The notes under the pieces: model-generated
The model's input: the letters and a program-made list of their open reading frames with translations, nothing else
Told to the model about the DNA's origin: nothing
Database searches by the model: none
Part shown: positions 1-10,149 of the stretch, piece by piece
Position numbering within the stretch: position 1 is the stretch's first letter
Layout: every line of letters begins with the position of its first letter
Made by a program: the position numbers and the translations under genes
Virus record (IMG/VR): IMGVR_UViG_3300001472_000024
Location: 14,619 to 47,526 of that record
Source of the DNA: a virus
DNA: 32,908 bases
Strand: one strand, 5' to 3'

Positions 1-17
1 TTATGTTCATTTGTCAT
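1..17 (-). CDS. start of a gene that runs off the left edge
   Basis: An ATG lies at 17-15 and reads MTNEH before the window ends. It is preceded by GAGGTAGAGTAGA, a plausible Shine-Dalgarno placed over the last codons of the upstream tail gene, matching the tight spacing seen throughout this operon. Only five codons are visible, so no product can be named. By position it would be another tail-tip, fibre or lysis gene. Confidence 0.45.
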
Positions 18-18
18 T

Positions 19-363
19 CTACTCTACCTCTAAAAATATAAAAAATTCTAATGTATCAGTTGAAGAAAATGGCCCAATGCCATCAAAGTTTTCTCTAAAT
101 AACATATTAGAACTCGAATCAAAAACTCCTATTTCTCTAATAACTTGTCCTGTCATAGCGGCAGTTGAACCCGACATTGTTATTTTTACTTGAACAACAT
201 TAGCATCGGATTGAGTTGCAGTAACAGAAGTAGTGGCTACTAAAGGAACATCCAAATCAGTTTGTGATGAATAAGTGGAATTTCCGCCTAAACCAACTTT
301 GCCATTATTCACTAGGCTAGCCAAATGAGTAGCCAGTAAATTCTGTAGTTTTTCAGTTATCAA
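19..363 (-). CDS. small tail-tip/fibre-associated protein
   Basis: A 114-residue protein starting at a TTG codon (363-361) that overlaps the stop of the giant tail gene as TTGA. A strong GGAGGAAGAA site lies just upstream, which supports the TTG start. The N-terminus (about 1-25) is helical and amphipathic. The rest is beta-rich and ends in a segment of the type GQVIREIGVFD...LEFFIFLEV (about 75-114). That pattern is common in phage tail-fibre and baseplate proteins, where short beta proteins sit at the distal tail. There are no catalytic motifs. It is probably a virion tail-tip component or a fibre attachment/assembly factor; the exact role is inferred from position and the beta pattern only. 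Confidence 0.55.
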   Translation of the reverse strand: MITEKLQNLLATHLASLVNNGKVGLGGNSTYSSQTDLDVPLVATTSVTATQSDANVVQVKITMSGSTAAMTGQVIREIGVFDSSSNMLFRENFDGIGPFSSTDTLEFFIFLEVE

Positions 364-3300
364 AATTCTTCCTCCAAAATCGTAGTGAATGTGGTCGTAC
401 TTATATTCAATGCGTTAGTGTTCGTATTTAGCGTTTGCGAATTTGCACTACTAGTTCCTAATGTAAAAGCACCCGCAGGTACGCTTTTATTCCTAGCAAG
501 TATTTTCATCGCTTTTATTTTTATGTTTTTTAGGAAATCAAAAGAAACTTCACTGTTGTTAAATGAATCTTCTCTAACTTTATTATTTATGGCACTATCC
601 GCTATAGCCATTTCTGCAAATCTATCCTCTAACCCTTTAGTATAACTTCCTAATTCTAAGTCCATAGTTCCACTAAGATTGTGTTGTATTTCCAACACCA
701 TAAACTCGGTTCTAGGTATATTTTCTTGGGCTATTTCTACGGTAACGACATCTCCTACTCTAAGATGAGAAATACCCTTATGCCCTACATTTAATTTTAA
801 TCCAAAACTATCATCGTTGTGTATTCTCAATAGTTCTGTGGCTCTTTTATCCACATCGCTTTGATTAATCATTTCGTTTTCAAAAACTTGTAGGGTCTTT
901 CTTCCTTTTCTTTTGATGCTCCTAAGTTCCTTTCTAGTGGCTTTATGGTTTCTACCAAAAACCTGTATTTCATTAAATAAATCAAATTGGCTTTTTTCTT
1001 TAGAGTAAGAAAATATCTGTGTGTCGCTGTTTTCTGTAGTGAAAACTATTTGTGGGAAAAAATTAGACCCATTTTTATTATCTATTGTAAAAGCACTATT
1101 GTCTTCAATTAATATTTTATCTTTTTTATTCATTAAGAATTTTATTGCTGAAAACAAATCTACTCCATTAAAGTTCGGAGCAACGAAATAAGGATAATCT
1201 ATGGGGTTAGGTAAGTCAAAATCTATTTCATTTTCTTCTAAAAGTTCGTTTATTAATCCATCGACTTCTTTAACAATACTTACCGATGAACCTATCAATG
1301 CTCTTTTTCCTACACTTTCTGTTTTTTCTACAGTTAATTCTAGTGTCTCCGAAACAGAAACAACTCCTAACATTTCTTTTTGTTCGGTTAGAGACATATA
1401 AAAGCCAATATCGTCTCCGTTATCTTGTAAAGTTACATTAGTTAAATTATTATTCTCTCCATCGCTTATATTCATTTCTAAAGAAATATTACTTATTAGG
1501 TTGTCTCTCATGCTAACAGGGTTGTTTATCACTAAATTATTTTCTGTAGTTTGAGAATCAGCATCCACCACAACATACATAGAAAGAACTGCTTCGTTAT
1601 TTCCTTCGAGAGTCCTAGAGTTAGAACTTCTATCCTCTAAATGAAATGAATTTATATCATCATAGGTTTTATCTTCATTAGGTTTTTTTGTGTATTTTGA
1701 TGACATCTCATTTAATCTAATTTTTTTAGGACTAAAATCATAAAAACAAGTATGATTAGGTTGCATGACTCTAAAGAATTTAAACCTATCAAAGTTATCC
1801 CCACCATCCCATTCTGCTGAAGCGGAAGGAAAATCACCACTAACTGTTAAAATATGAGTTCTAGCCTCTTGTGTAGTGTCAATTTCATGAGATATAACAT
1901 ATAAAATATGTGCAGGGGTCGTACCGTTTTGACTATATCTTTCTTGGTTTTTAGAAGAACCCCATCCATGCGAACCACCAATCTTAGCAGTTCTTAAGTT
2001 TTCTACTTGACTACCTTCTTCGCCAACATATTGACTACCTTCTTCGGAAACTAAATAGCAACCTGTTAAATCAACAAAACTCAACCAGTATGCATTGTCG
2101 GCTATGGGTAGTCCACCACTCATACTTGTCCTACTACCTTCTGCATCACGAACTTTAAAATCTTTAAATGCTAAAACATGTACTTCTGTATTATTCGTTG
2201 CCTTATCTGCCCCAACATAATGTCTGCTTAATCTAACGGTTTCTGTCCCTGCACTAACAGCATTACCGTTCATTAATATTGAATCAGGATTGTCCGTCGT
2301 TACTCCTTTATATGCTTGTGTGAATTTAGGAACCTTCCCTGTTGGTGAATATACATAATTCGAAATGCTCTTATCGGAAGAATCTGTAAAGTCACCGATG
2401 AATCCTGCTGTGCTAGTAGCGGCTACATTACCATTCGCTACTGTAAATTTAGCCAAAGTAGACACCCCTACATTAAATGTAGCACTTACTTCATATCCGA
2501 CATCTATTTTCAAAGTCGGTTTGAATCCTGCAAAAGCCCCATCAGCCGCATTATCATATCCTGCAAAACTACTAGGTTCATCGGTAGATTTTATTCTGTT
2601 GTAAAGACCCGCTTGAGTTAATGTCCTATCGCTTTTTATTGCGCCAGTAGTTAGCCCTAATCTAGTATGGACTAAATTGGCTACACTTGAAGGAATAGTC
2701 AATCCCCTGTGATTCATTATTTTAGTTCCTGCCATACCAACATCTACATTTGCACCTTGGCCCCCATCAATTTTGTATCTATCTAAAAATACAGGTATAA
2801 AGTTTTGAAGCATTTTATTATTGAACTTTGAAACAGTATATGCTCCGCTAACAACTGATGAACTATTAGTTCCTGCTACTGGGCCGACGCTATCGCTGCT
2901 AGCAACGCTTCTTCCAATATGTCCGTACTGAGCAAACACTGGGAAAGGTTGTTGAAAAAACCCATTTGAAACATTAGACAACGAATGGTTTGCTGTAATT
3001 AAACTACTTAGTTTAGAGTTATTGTCGAGGTCTATTGGTAATATTATAGTACAATCTTCATGGATAGTAGTAACATGAGAGATAGCAACAATAGACCATC
3101 TATCATTAAATGTGGTGTCACTATAGGTGGCATCGTCACCGCCGTAGCCCGCTTCTTCATTTCCTCTAATACCTTGAACATAAGATGAACCGGAGCCAGT
3201 GCTAGTAAGCCCCCCTCCTGCCAACCCTCTCATAGTACCTAATTGTAGTAAATTTATCGTTCCGTCAATTTCAGTAAAATTATTTTCAGTGTTATAACCT

Positions 3301-6300
3301 CTTAAAACAGAGGCGCCTACTATACTATTAGAGGAAAATTCTTGAGTTGCTTTCGCTATGAAATATAGTGGCATATAGTTACCAACCGGAGTAGTTCCCC
3401 CTCTAGTGTTTATTCTAGGCTGATAGTGGTCTGCGGCAGAACTAGTATCTAAATCAGTTTTATGAGCGTTCTCTTCTAAAACTATAGTATTTGTTCCTAT
3501 GGATGCTACCACTCCAATATACCTACCTGCTCTATCTATTATTATGTCTCCCGCACTTAAGTTATTGGCACTAGAAGCGTTCCCTGCTTGGTCGCCCGTA
3601 CTAATAGTCTTACCACTAACAGAAAGAATGTGTAATAGTTTAGAAGAACTGTTCAATATTGCACTAGAGTCATAGTGAGGATAAGTTAAAATGCCTATAT
3701 TTTTATTCTTACTAGGCATATTTTCGGGGTCGAATTGATTAAAAGTAAAGTCATACATGACTTCAGTAAGTCTCATTATACTAAATCTTTTCAATTTATT
3801 TACATCTTTACTTGCAGAAAAAATATTTAATTGTTTATAGGAACTATCTAAGTTGGTGATTGTTTTGGTTCCTCCGATAATATTATCTTTAGTTTCGCTA
3901 TATTCAGTAGTTCCTATATTCTCGATTATCGTTAACGAATAATTTATAATATTTCTGCTCTTGTTGGAATTAAGAAGACTATCTTTCCTAGTAGAAGAAT
4001 AAGGCAATAAATCACTATTACTAAATAAAAACATTCTAGCAATCTTAGGGTCTAATTGTATAAATTTGTCTTTGAACAGGTGTGTGCTTCTAAGTTTAGT
4101 TGAACCAACCGTAGGTGCGCCGTCACTAACAGCATAAGGGGAATACAAAACCTTTGGAGTAAAACCTTCTCTATAAAAATCTCCGGTACCACTAAGAACA
4201 GTTGAGGCATTATATAGGTAATGTTGCCTACTTTTGCTTTCTAAAATATTAGGCTCAAACGCTCTATCTCCTAGACTAGAAGAAAAACCCCTAGATTCTA
4301 GTATCTTTTTGTTGTCAAATTCATAAAATTTAGCATTTATATTAGTGTTAGCCGCAGTAGCATTTACAGCATTTCCATTTAAATCTAATAGTCTCGCTTC
4401 GGATGTTGTGTCGGAACTAGTAAAATCTTTTCCTATTATATTACCAATAAAGGTATCTGCCGGTATTCCAGTAGTTTCTATCTTTTGCCCAATTCTAACA
4501 GTATCACGAAAGAAAGTATCATTTGAAGATAGGGTTGTCTTAAAAAGAAATTCAATATACGGGCTTCCTGAAAAAGTGGTTATCAAACTTTGTCCCACTA
4601 TATTCCTTCCACATATGTCAGTTCCAATTATATTATTTTTCAAAAAATCATCAGTATATTGCCCTGCGTTATACCTATAAGCACTAGCATAATATTTTAT
4701 TTTGCTTAGTTTTTCAGTATAAAATAATATATCATCGTTTTCAAATAGAAGTTGTTTGCTTTTATTATAATTTCCTTTTTCTATGTTCATCAATCTATAA
4801 TTAGAAGCACCAAAATTAAATTGATAGGTTTCCATTTCGTCTAATTTATCTCCGGTACTTACTGCTTTATTGGATGCATTGCTTCCAGTGTGAAGAGTTC
4901 TTCTGTGGTGATACTGTGCGCCTAACATTCTATAATTTAAAACGCTAGTAGTGTTGAATGTGTTTGTGGTCTGTAACTTAGGGTGAATTAAACTTATGTT
5001 CTTGGCAGTATGTAGGTGAGAGGCATTTAAAAAGTTTAATTCATGAGTAAGTTTGGAACTTTCTCTAGTGGCGGCTTGATTATGATGACCCTCTAATATA
5101 TCCACAACAGTTCCACTAGCAATAACAAAAGTCAAACTAGTTCTCGTTGAAGTATCAGTAGCAACAGCAGACATAGTTAGTGTTCTTGTGTCATCTATTG
5201 AAGATATAGTAGTACCCGCAGTAATCCCCGTTCCACTTATTTTCATACCAACATAAAGTTTAGTTGTATCTACATTTTTTATTTTAGTAGTTGAGTCTAA
5301 ATCTCCCAGTTCGACTACTGCTCCTATGTTCTTATCTAAAAAAATCCTACATTGTGTTGAAGGAAGAACAAAAGTGGTGGTGCTGTCTGTAGCACTATTA
5401 GTAGCACTAGCACTCATAGTTAAAGTGGTAGAGCCTATTGAAGAAATTGTAGTTCCGTCTTGTATTCCTGCGTGGGTTCCATTTACTATCTCCATTCCAT
5501 TAGACAAGTGTGTAGTATCTACAGTTAATTCATCATTACCGGCAGTTATAGATGAAAGTGTTATTTCAAAGTTTTTTTCTACTTGTATAATATTAGCCAA
5601 AAACTTTCCATTTATGTAGATTGGTTTTCCATGTAGGTTTCTTTCTCCTCTAATGTGATTGTAAGCAGATAGAGCATAATCACTATCAACCTCTATGTGC
5701 TGTCTACTTATTGAAAAATCATTAGTTGTCTTTCCTAAGTTTGTTTTAGAGAAAGTAGTGTCTTGAGTATTAGCGTAGTTCAAATCTACTCTACCTAATG
5801 TTAATGGATTATATGGTGCTATTTTGAGTATGCTTCTCTCCCCTCTTAGAGATTCTTTAGTCTCTATTATTTCAAAATCTAATAGAGTATTTACAGTATC
5901 AAAGGATTCATCATTGCCATCTTCGTCTTCTAGTATGGATTGAAAGTGTGAGTCGTTTTTAATGTTAGAAACTTGACCAATAAAATAACCTATTGCATTT
6001 TCATTCGTACTTCCACTACTACCAACTAAGTTATCTCCTTCTGTTCCTGTTGAAGTAATTTTGATTCCCGAATTGAAGAAAAGACCTTTATCGGAAGAAC
6101 CACTCAAGGAAGTAGTAGACCCAACAAAATTATTGCTTGCCAATGCTTTGTTTAACACATAGTTTTTATTCGATTCCTTGAATAAGGTAGTGTTATTGGA
6201 AGGCATTATTTTGGTTTCTGCTCTTGAAAAATCTTCTAGTGTTATTCTCGGCGTTTCTAATTTTTCATTAGAAGTAGTGTTACTAGTAACATTTTGACTC

Positions 6301-8837
6301 AAAGTTATTGAAGTGCTATCCACTTCAGTTATGAAAGTATCATCGGGGATAATTGAAGAACCTAGCGTTACCGGAACATGCACCACTCGCTGACCAACTT
6401 CAAACGCACTAGCACCGGCCAAATTAGAAATAACATTATTATTAAAAGTCATAGATTCTGTTACCGAACCTCCGTCGCTTTTTGAAGCAACTTTACCAAC
6501 ATAAGAAACCATACCACTCTCATGTTTTATGTGTATTATGTCTCCTGCTGTTGCGGCATCATGCGCCGCTTTAATAGAATACACCACCTTACTATCGAAT
6601 GTGCATGAAGCCGAGCCACCCAAAGTTGTTAATTTATTATATGGGCTTTGTGTAGAATAAACAGTGTCTTGAGAAAACAAAGTATTCTTAGATATTATAG
6701 GAGAAATTAATTTTCTAATGTTGCTTCTACCTGTCAGTTGGAGTAGAGTAAGTCCATTTTCTTTGTAACTCTCTAACTTTTCAACCTTCCCAGTCATCTT
6801 TTCTACTACTATTGCATATTGTCCTTGCATATAATCTAGCATGTTCCCTTGAGAATGATATACCGCTTCATTAGAAGTATTGCCATCGGAATCGAAATAT
6901 GCTTTATCGGAAAAAGATAATGTTATTAGTTTCTTAGCAACATCAACTGCTGTTGCCGTTGCATATAAGAAAGCAAATTCACTTGAAAAGAACTTCACAT
7001 ATAGGCTTGTGTGCCTATTTGCTACTAGCGGAAAATCAGTAAGCAAGGTTTTATCTTTTTTATTGTAAGCCCTTCTTTCAAGAACACTGTCGTTTGCTAA
7101 AGTGTAAGAACTTGTAGTAAATGCATTAGCCGTTTCTAATCTATTTTCACTTCTAAAAGTAATATTTTGAGTTTTACCGCTAATAGATGCTATGCTTTGA
7201 ACAATAACTATTCTTGTGCCAACTCTAACTTCATCGCCCACATTTAGATAACTACTCAAGTCGTGGTCTGTTGTTGTTGCATAAGTATTTCCGCTAGGGT
7301 TAGAAGTTATTACAGCACCTATTGTTTTAAACTCATTAAAATCACCACTAAATAATTGATGCCTTATTCTTAGGTCTTCGTTATCGCCCACTTTTTTAGT
7401 TAAAATTCTAAACGGGTCTGCTAATTTAACTTCTGCTAAAGTTCCCTTTGCTCCCATTGATTCATATAATAATTGGTCAATAACATTGTAAGATAGATTA
7501 GCCTTATCTTTAGAATAATCATATGATAAATATCTATATGGGCCTGTATAATCTTGGTCGCCGGTACCTGTTATGTCGTCATCTGCATCTCTTCTAGCAT
7601 TAGTAAAACAAGCATCTCTTGTAAAAGGAGTGTAGGTGAGTAGTGATTCTCCTTCATTACTAGTATGAGTTGTAGGATTATCTTGGTCTTTGAGTTTATC
7701 AACTAATCTAGTTTTAAGAGAATATTTACTATAGTCAATAATATCTGTTCCAAAATCAGATATTGTTGTAAAGAAACTAGTAGCGGATAGTGCATCTGTA
7801 GCACCACTAATAAAATCTAACTCGGAATAAAATAAACTATATTTTTTGTTATGGTCTAACTCATTTTTCTTATCTAGGTTTTCATTAAAGAAAAAGAACA
7901 ACGGCCTTGCTAAAGATACAGAAGGGGATAAAATGTTTTTTATTCCTAAACCCACCGCAACTTCTGTAATACTATTAGAAATAGGAGTAGAAAATAACTT
8001 AAATTTAGCATTCTTCTCTATTTCATTTCCTAGTTTTGGTCTAAATTCAAACGAATCTCCCCCAACATCATCTGTAAATTTTTCCGAAACTTTAGCAAAG
8101 TGGTGTTTGTTTGAATCATCGGAGTGTATCATAACAAACAAATGCGTTGTGTCTAAATTAACTGAATTTATTCTAATGCCCGTTTGGGTAGAATCATTAA
8201 AACATTTTATCCTATTACCTCCTGTAACTTCTAAATTTAAATGTTCTAATCCTAAAACATAAGTTGCGTTGCTAGCGTTAGCACTCGCTACTTCTGTTAA
8301 TTCAAATTCAGTTGAAGAAATTATTCTTTCTATTCTCGCCTGTGTTCCAGTAAAACCAGTACCATTTACACTTTGACCGACATACAATGAATTGGTGTTA
8401 CCACTTGATAGAGTAATCCTACTGCTATTTTGAGTAGCATTACAATTTGCCAATGTGCTTCTACCAACGGAAGTTAAAGTAATCGTTCCCGAACTCTCTT
8501 CTGCCACCATTACTCCAAAGACATCTACTGTTGTTGATGTGGTACTTACGCAAAGTTCGGGATTGGTTGGTACATCAAACGCTGTTTTTGTAAATGTAAG
8601 CGTGCCTGTTGCTCCCGAACCAGTAGCCTCTTTGCTCATAGTTATATTAGTGTCAGTTGTTATTGCCAAGACTATACTATTAGCACTTAGATTTGTTCCG
8701 CTAACTTTCATACCCACTAATATATTACTAGTATCTCCAATCGGTAAAACATTACTGCCCGAAGAGGCGGTTTCTGTAGTTTTCGTAACCGTTGTACTTG
8801 GTTTGCTTAACGCGACTAAAGTAGAAAATTCAGTCAT
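360..8837 (-). CDS. giant tail protein (tail hub fused to beta-repeat adhesin body)
   Basis: A 2825-residue protein, by far the largest gene. Its ATG overlaps the preceding stop (ATGA) behind AAGAGGTGGACAT. The C-terminal part (about 2400-2760) resembles tail-hub proteins (gp27/gpD/XkdQ type). There is an 'IQVFGRNHKATRKEL' stretch, then 'LRVGDVVTVEI', and finally 'EFMVLEIQHNLSG...LELG', followed by a short basic tail. The body is Ser/Thr/Asn-rich and beta-predicted. It carries several copies of a roughly 45-residue module with the core VGM-x-(V/I)-SGTGI-xx-GTTI-xx-I...T(I/L)T(M/L)S-xx-AT, near residues 33-80, 150-198, 810-860, 1100-1160 and 1180-1240, with a weaker one near 1450. Modules of this type recur in viral tail proteins. 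The fusion suggests one polypeptide forming the hub and an extended host-contact structure. No peptidase or lysozyme motif was recognised. Confidence 0.75.
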   Translation of the reverse strand: MTEFSTLVALSKPSTTVTKTTETASSGSNVLPIGDTSNILVGMKVSGTNLSANSIVLAITTDTNITMSKEATGSGATGTLTFTKTAFDVPTNPELCVSTTSTTVDVFGVMVAEESSGTITLTSVGRSTLANCNATQNSSRITLSSGNTNSLYVGQSVNGTGFTGTQARIERIISSTEFELTEVASANASNATYVLGLEHLNLEVTGGNRIKCFNDSTQTGIRINSVNLDTTHLFVMIHSDDSNKHHFAKVSEKFTDDVGGDSFEFRPKLGNEIEKNAKFKLFSTPISNSITEVAVGLGIKNILSPSVSLARPLFFFFNENLDKKNELDHNKKYSLFYSELDFISGATDALSATSFFTTISDFGTDIIDYSKYSLKTRLVDKLKDQDNPTTHTSNEGESLLTYTPFTRDACFTNARRDADDDITGTGDQDYTGPYRYLSYDYSKDKANLSYNVIDQLLYESMGAKGTLAEVKLADPFRILTKKVGDNEDLRIRHQLFSGDFNEFKTIGAVITSNPSGNTYATTTDHDLSSYLNVGDEVRVGTRIVIVQSIASISGKTQNITFRSENRLETANAFTTSSYTLANDSVLERRAYNKKDKTLLTDFPLVANRHTSLYVKFFSSEFAFLYATATAVDVAKKLITLSFSDKAYFDSDGNTSNEAVYHSQGNMLDYMQGQYAIVVEKMTGKVEKLESYKENGLTLLQLTGRSNIRKLISPIISKNTLFSQDTVYSTQSPYNKLTTLGGSASCTFDSKVVYSIKAAHDAATAGDIIHIKHESGMVSYVGKVASKSDGGSVTESMTFNNNVISNLAGASAFEVGQRVVHVPVTLGSSIIPDDTFITEVDSTSITLSQNVTSNTTSNEKLETPRITLEDFSRAETKIMPSNNTTLFKESNKNYVLNKALASNNFVGSTTSLSGSSDKGLFFNSGIKITSTGTEGDNLVGSSGSTNENAIGYFIGQVSNIKNDSHFQSILEDEDGNDESFDTVNTLLDFEIIETKESLRGERSILKIAPYNPLTLGRVDLNYANTQDTTFSKTNLGKTTNDFSISRQHIEVDSDYALSAYNHIRGERNLHGKPIYINGKFLANIIQVEKNFEITLSSITAGNDELTVDTTHLSNGMEIVNGTHAGIQDGTTISSIGSTTLTMSASATNSATDSTTTFVLPSTQCRIFLDKNIGAVVELGDLDSTTKIKNVDTTKLYVGMKISGTGITAGTTISSIDDTRTLTMSAVATDTSTRTSLTFVIASGTVVDILEGHHNQAATRESSKLTHELNFLNASHLHTAKNISLIHPKLQTTNTFNTTSVLNYRMLGAQYHHRRTLHTGSNASNKAVSTGDKLDEMETYQFNFGASNYRLMNIEKGNYNKSKQLLFENDDILFYTEKLSKIKYYASAYRYNAGQYTDDFLKNNIIGTDICGRNIVGQSLITTFSGSPYIEFLFKTTLSSNDTFFRDTVRIGQKIETTGIPADTFIGNIIGKDFTSSDTTSEARLLDLNGNAVNATAANTNINAKFYEFDNKKILESRGFSSSLGDRAFEPNILESKSRQHYLYNASTVLSGTGDFYREGFTPKVLYSPYAVSDGAPTVGSTKLRSTHLFKDKFIQLDPKIARMFLFSNSDLLPYSSTRKDSLLNSNKSRNIINYSLTIIENIGTTEYSETKDNIIGGTKTITNLDSSYKQLNIFSASKDVNKLKRFSIMRLTEVMYDFTFNQFDPENMPSKNKNIGILTYPHYDSSAILNSSSKLLHILSVSGKTISTGDQAGNASSANNLSAGDIIIDRAGRYIGVVASIGTNTIVLEENAHKTDLDTSSAADHYQPRINTRGGTTPVGNYMPLYFIAKATQEFSSNSIVGASVLRGYNTENNFTEIDGTINLLQLGTMRGLAGGGLTSTGSGSSYVQGIRGNEEAGYGGDDATYSDTTFNDRWSIVAISHVTTIHEDCTIILPIDLDNNSKLSSLITANHSLSNVSNGFFQQPFPVFAQYGHIGRSVASSDSVGPVAGTNSSSVVSGAYTVSKFNNKMLQNFIPVFLDRYKIDGGQGANVDVGMAGTKIMNHRGLTIPSSVANLVHTRLGLTTGAIKSDRTLTQAGLYNRIKSTDEPSSFAGYDNAADGAFAGFKPTLKIDVGYEVSATFNVGVSTLAKFTVANGNVAATSTAGFIGDFTDSSDKSISNYVYSPTGKVPKFTQAYKGVTTDNPDSILMNGNAVSAGTETVRLSRHYVGADKATNNTEVHVLAFKDFKVRDAEGSRTSMSGGLPIADNAYWLSFVDLTGCYLVSEEGSQYVGEEGSQVENLRTAKIGGSHGWGSSKNQERYSQNGTTPAHILYVISHEIDTTQEARTHILTVSGDFPSASAEWDGGDNFDRFKFFRVMQPNHTCFYDFSPKKIRLNEMSSKYTKKPNEDKTYDDINSFHLEDRSSNSRTLEGNNEAVLSMYVVVDADSQTTENNLVINNPVSMRDNLISNISLEMNISDGENNNLTNVTLQDNGDDIGFYMSLTEQKEMLGVVSVSETLELTVEKTESVGKRALIGSSVSIVKEVDGLINELLEENEIDFDLPNPIDYPYFVAPNFNGVDLFSAIKFLMNKKDKILIEDNSAFTIDNKNGSNFFPQIVFTTENSDTQIFSYSKEKSQFDLFNEIQVFGRNHKATRKELRSIKRKGRKTLQVFENEMINQSDVDKRATELLRIHNDDSFGLKLNVGHKGISHLRVGDVVTVEIAQENIPRTEFMVLEIQHNLSGTMDLELGSYTKGLEDRFAEMAIADSAINNKVREDSFNNSEVSFDFLKNIKIKAMKILARNKSVPAGAFTLGTSSANSQTLNTNTNALNISTTTFTTILEEEF

Positions 8838-10141
8838 ATGTCCACCTCTTCAAATCTAAAATAAAATAATGTATCATCTAAATTAGGCAATAAATTATTA
8901 GTAAAGAATTGTTTTTTAATTGTATTTACCATAGACATTTCATGTAGTTCTCCCATAAATTGTTTGTTAGCAATAGCACTTTCTGTTCCTGTTCCATTAT
9001 TGCTAGAAGCACCAATAAAGTAATCTTCTTGAGCCATAGAAAATGTATCACTTGTAGATATAGTCTGTTTCTTAACTAATATTCCATCTAAATATATTCT
9101 AACTTCTTTTGCTGATTCATTATATGAACAACTTATATGGGATTGGTTATTAATGTAAGAAGCATCTTTGTATGCTTCTATGTATATTTTATCAGTATTT
9201 CCAAAATCACCTGCATGTGCTGTTTCTAATACAATACTGACACCACTATTTATTGAAGCAATTGTCCCTACATAAACAAATGTAAATCCACTACTTCTTC
9301 TAAAAATATCTTGACCTACATGAAACCTAGCAGTAGAAGCGACAGGAATAGTTGTTGAACTGTTGCTAGAACCATCTGCTGTTCCTCCAAGAATGTGAGT
9401 CATTCTACCTTTAGAATTAAAACCCTCTAATGTTTCACTACTGTAAAACCATGCAGGTTCCGAAGTCGCATTAATTACAGTAGAGTCGGTTGTAACAGTA
9501 TAATCTGTAGAACCTATTTTTATAGTAGTCTTTATTTTATATTCAGCAGGTTGATTCTCATTATGTACTGTTGCATTTACTAGGGCTATTGTAAGATTAG
9601 TGCTAGAAAATATATTCATTTCATGGACTAGCCTATTAGCAATTGGTAAATACTCATTGCTTTGAGGTGTAGAACTAGAAGCACTTGAAAATACTGCGCT
9701 CGGCATAGTTTTTTTAGTAACTGTTGTAGTCGGTCTTTTAAAAGTAAAAGTTCTACCCGTTGTTGAAGAATTAGTAGCCGCTTGACTAATAGTTATTGTT
9801 GTGCTGTTATCTATATTAGTTATTGTAGTTCCTGTTGGTATTCCTGTTCCCTCAATTGCCATACCTACTATTAGTATGCTAGTGTCCGAAATAGAATCTA
9901 CTGTAGTGTTGCTATTGGTTCTACAGGAAACGGTTTGACCACTAGTATATTGTCCATATCCATTTATGTCATAGGGTGTAAGTATTGCTTCAAAAGTAAA
10001 ACTACCTGTATGTGAAAATATTCCATAGGCTAAATTATCCGAAGTGCTAGGAACATTGTCGCTGTAATCTACTCTAACATGACCATTGCACATAACAGGG
10101 AAGATTAATCCCCGTTGTTTTCCAATAAGCACATCATACAT
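8834..10141 (-). CDS. LamG-like (concanavalin-fold) tail adhesin
   Basis: A 435-residue protein with an ATG behind AGGTGATAAT, an ideal GGTGAT-type site. The N-terminus contains 'FTFEAILTPYDINGYG' (about 50-65), as in viral LamG-type tail proteins. A copy of the VGMAIEGTGIPTGTTI...ITISQAAT module (about 85-130) then follows, the same module found repeatedly in the 2825-residue neighbour. The C-terminal half holds a second LamG-like stretch, with a HISCSYNESAKEVRIYLDG strand pair (about 333-351) and a closing 'FMGELHEMSM' strand near 400. LamG/concanavalin folds commonly bind glycans, so a receptor-binding or glycan-contact role at the tail tip is likely (inference). The repeat appears inserted within the LamG domain. 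It ends in an ATGA overlap with the giant tail gene, suggesting coupled translation. Confidence 0.7.
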   Translation of the reverse strand: MYDVLIGKQRGLIFPVMCNGHVRVDYSDNVPSTSDNLAYGIFSHTGSFTFEAILTPYDINGYGQYTSGQTVSCRTNSNTTVDSISDTSILIVGMAIEGTGIPTGTTITNIDNSTTITISQAATNSSTTGRTFTFKRPTTTVTKKTMPSAVFSSASSSTPQSNEYLPIANRLVHEMNIFSSTNLTIALVNATVHNENQPAEYKIKTTIKIGSTDYTVTTDSTVINATSEPAWFYSSETLEGFNSKGRMTHILGGTADGSSNSSTTIPVASTARFHVGQDIFRRSSGFTFVYVGTIASINSGVSIVLETAHAGDFGNTDKIYIEAYKDASYINNQSHISCSYNESAKEVRIYLDGILVKKQTISTSDTFSMAQEDYFIGASSNNGTGTESAIANKQFMGELHEMSMVNTIKKQFFTNNLLPNLDDTLFYFRFEEVDI

Positions 10142-10149
10142 ATTATCAC

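Noticed and set aside
2007-2046. 16-base direct repeat in the giant tail gene
   Set aside because: It encodes a repeated EEGSQ peptide eight codons apart; it is a coding repeat and not a mobile or attachment site.
385-8859. Many plus-strand open frames across the giant tail gene and neighbours (for example near 4345-4680 and 7846-8262)
   Set aside because: They lie opposite strong minus-strand genes, lack good ribosome sites and have compositions expected of complementary A+T-rich coding sequence.
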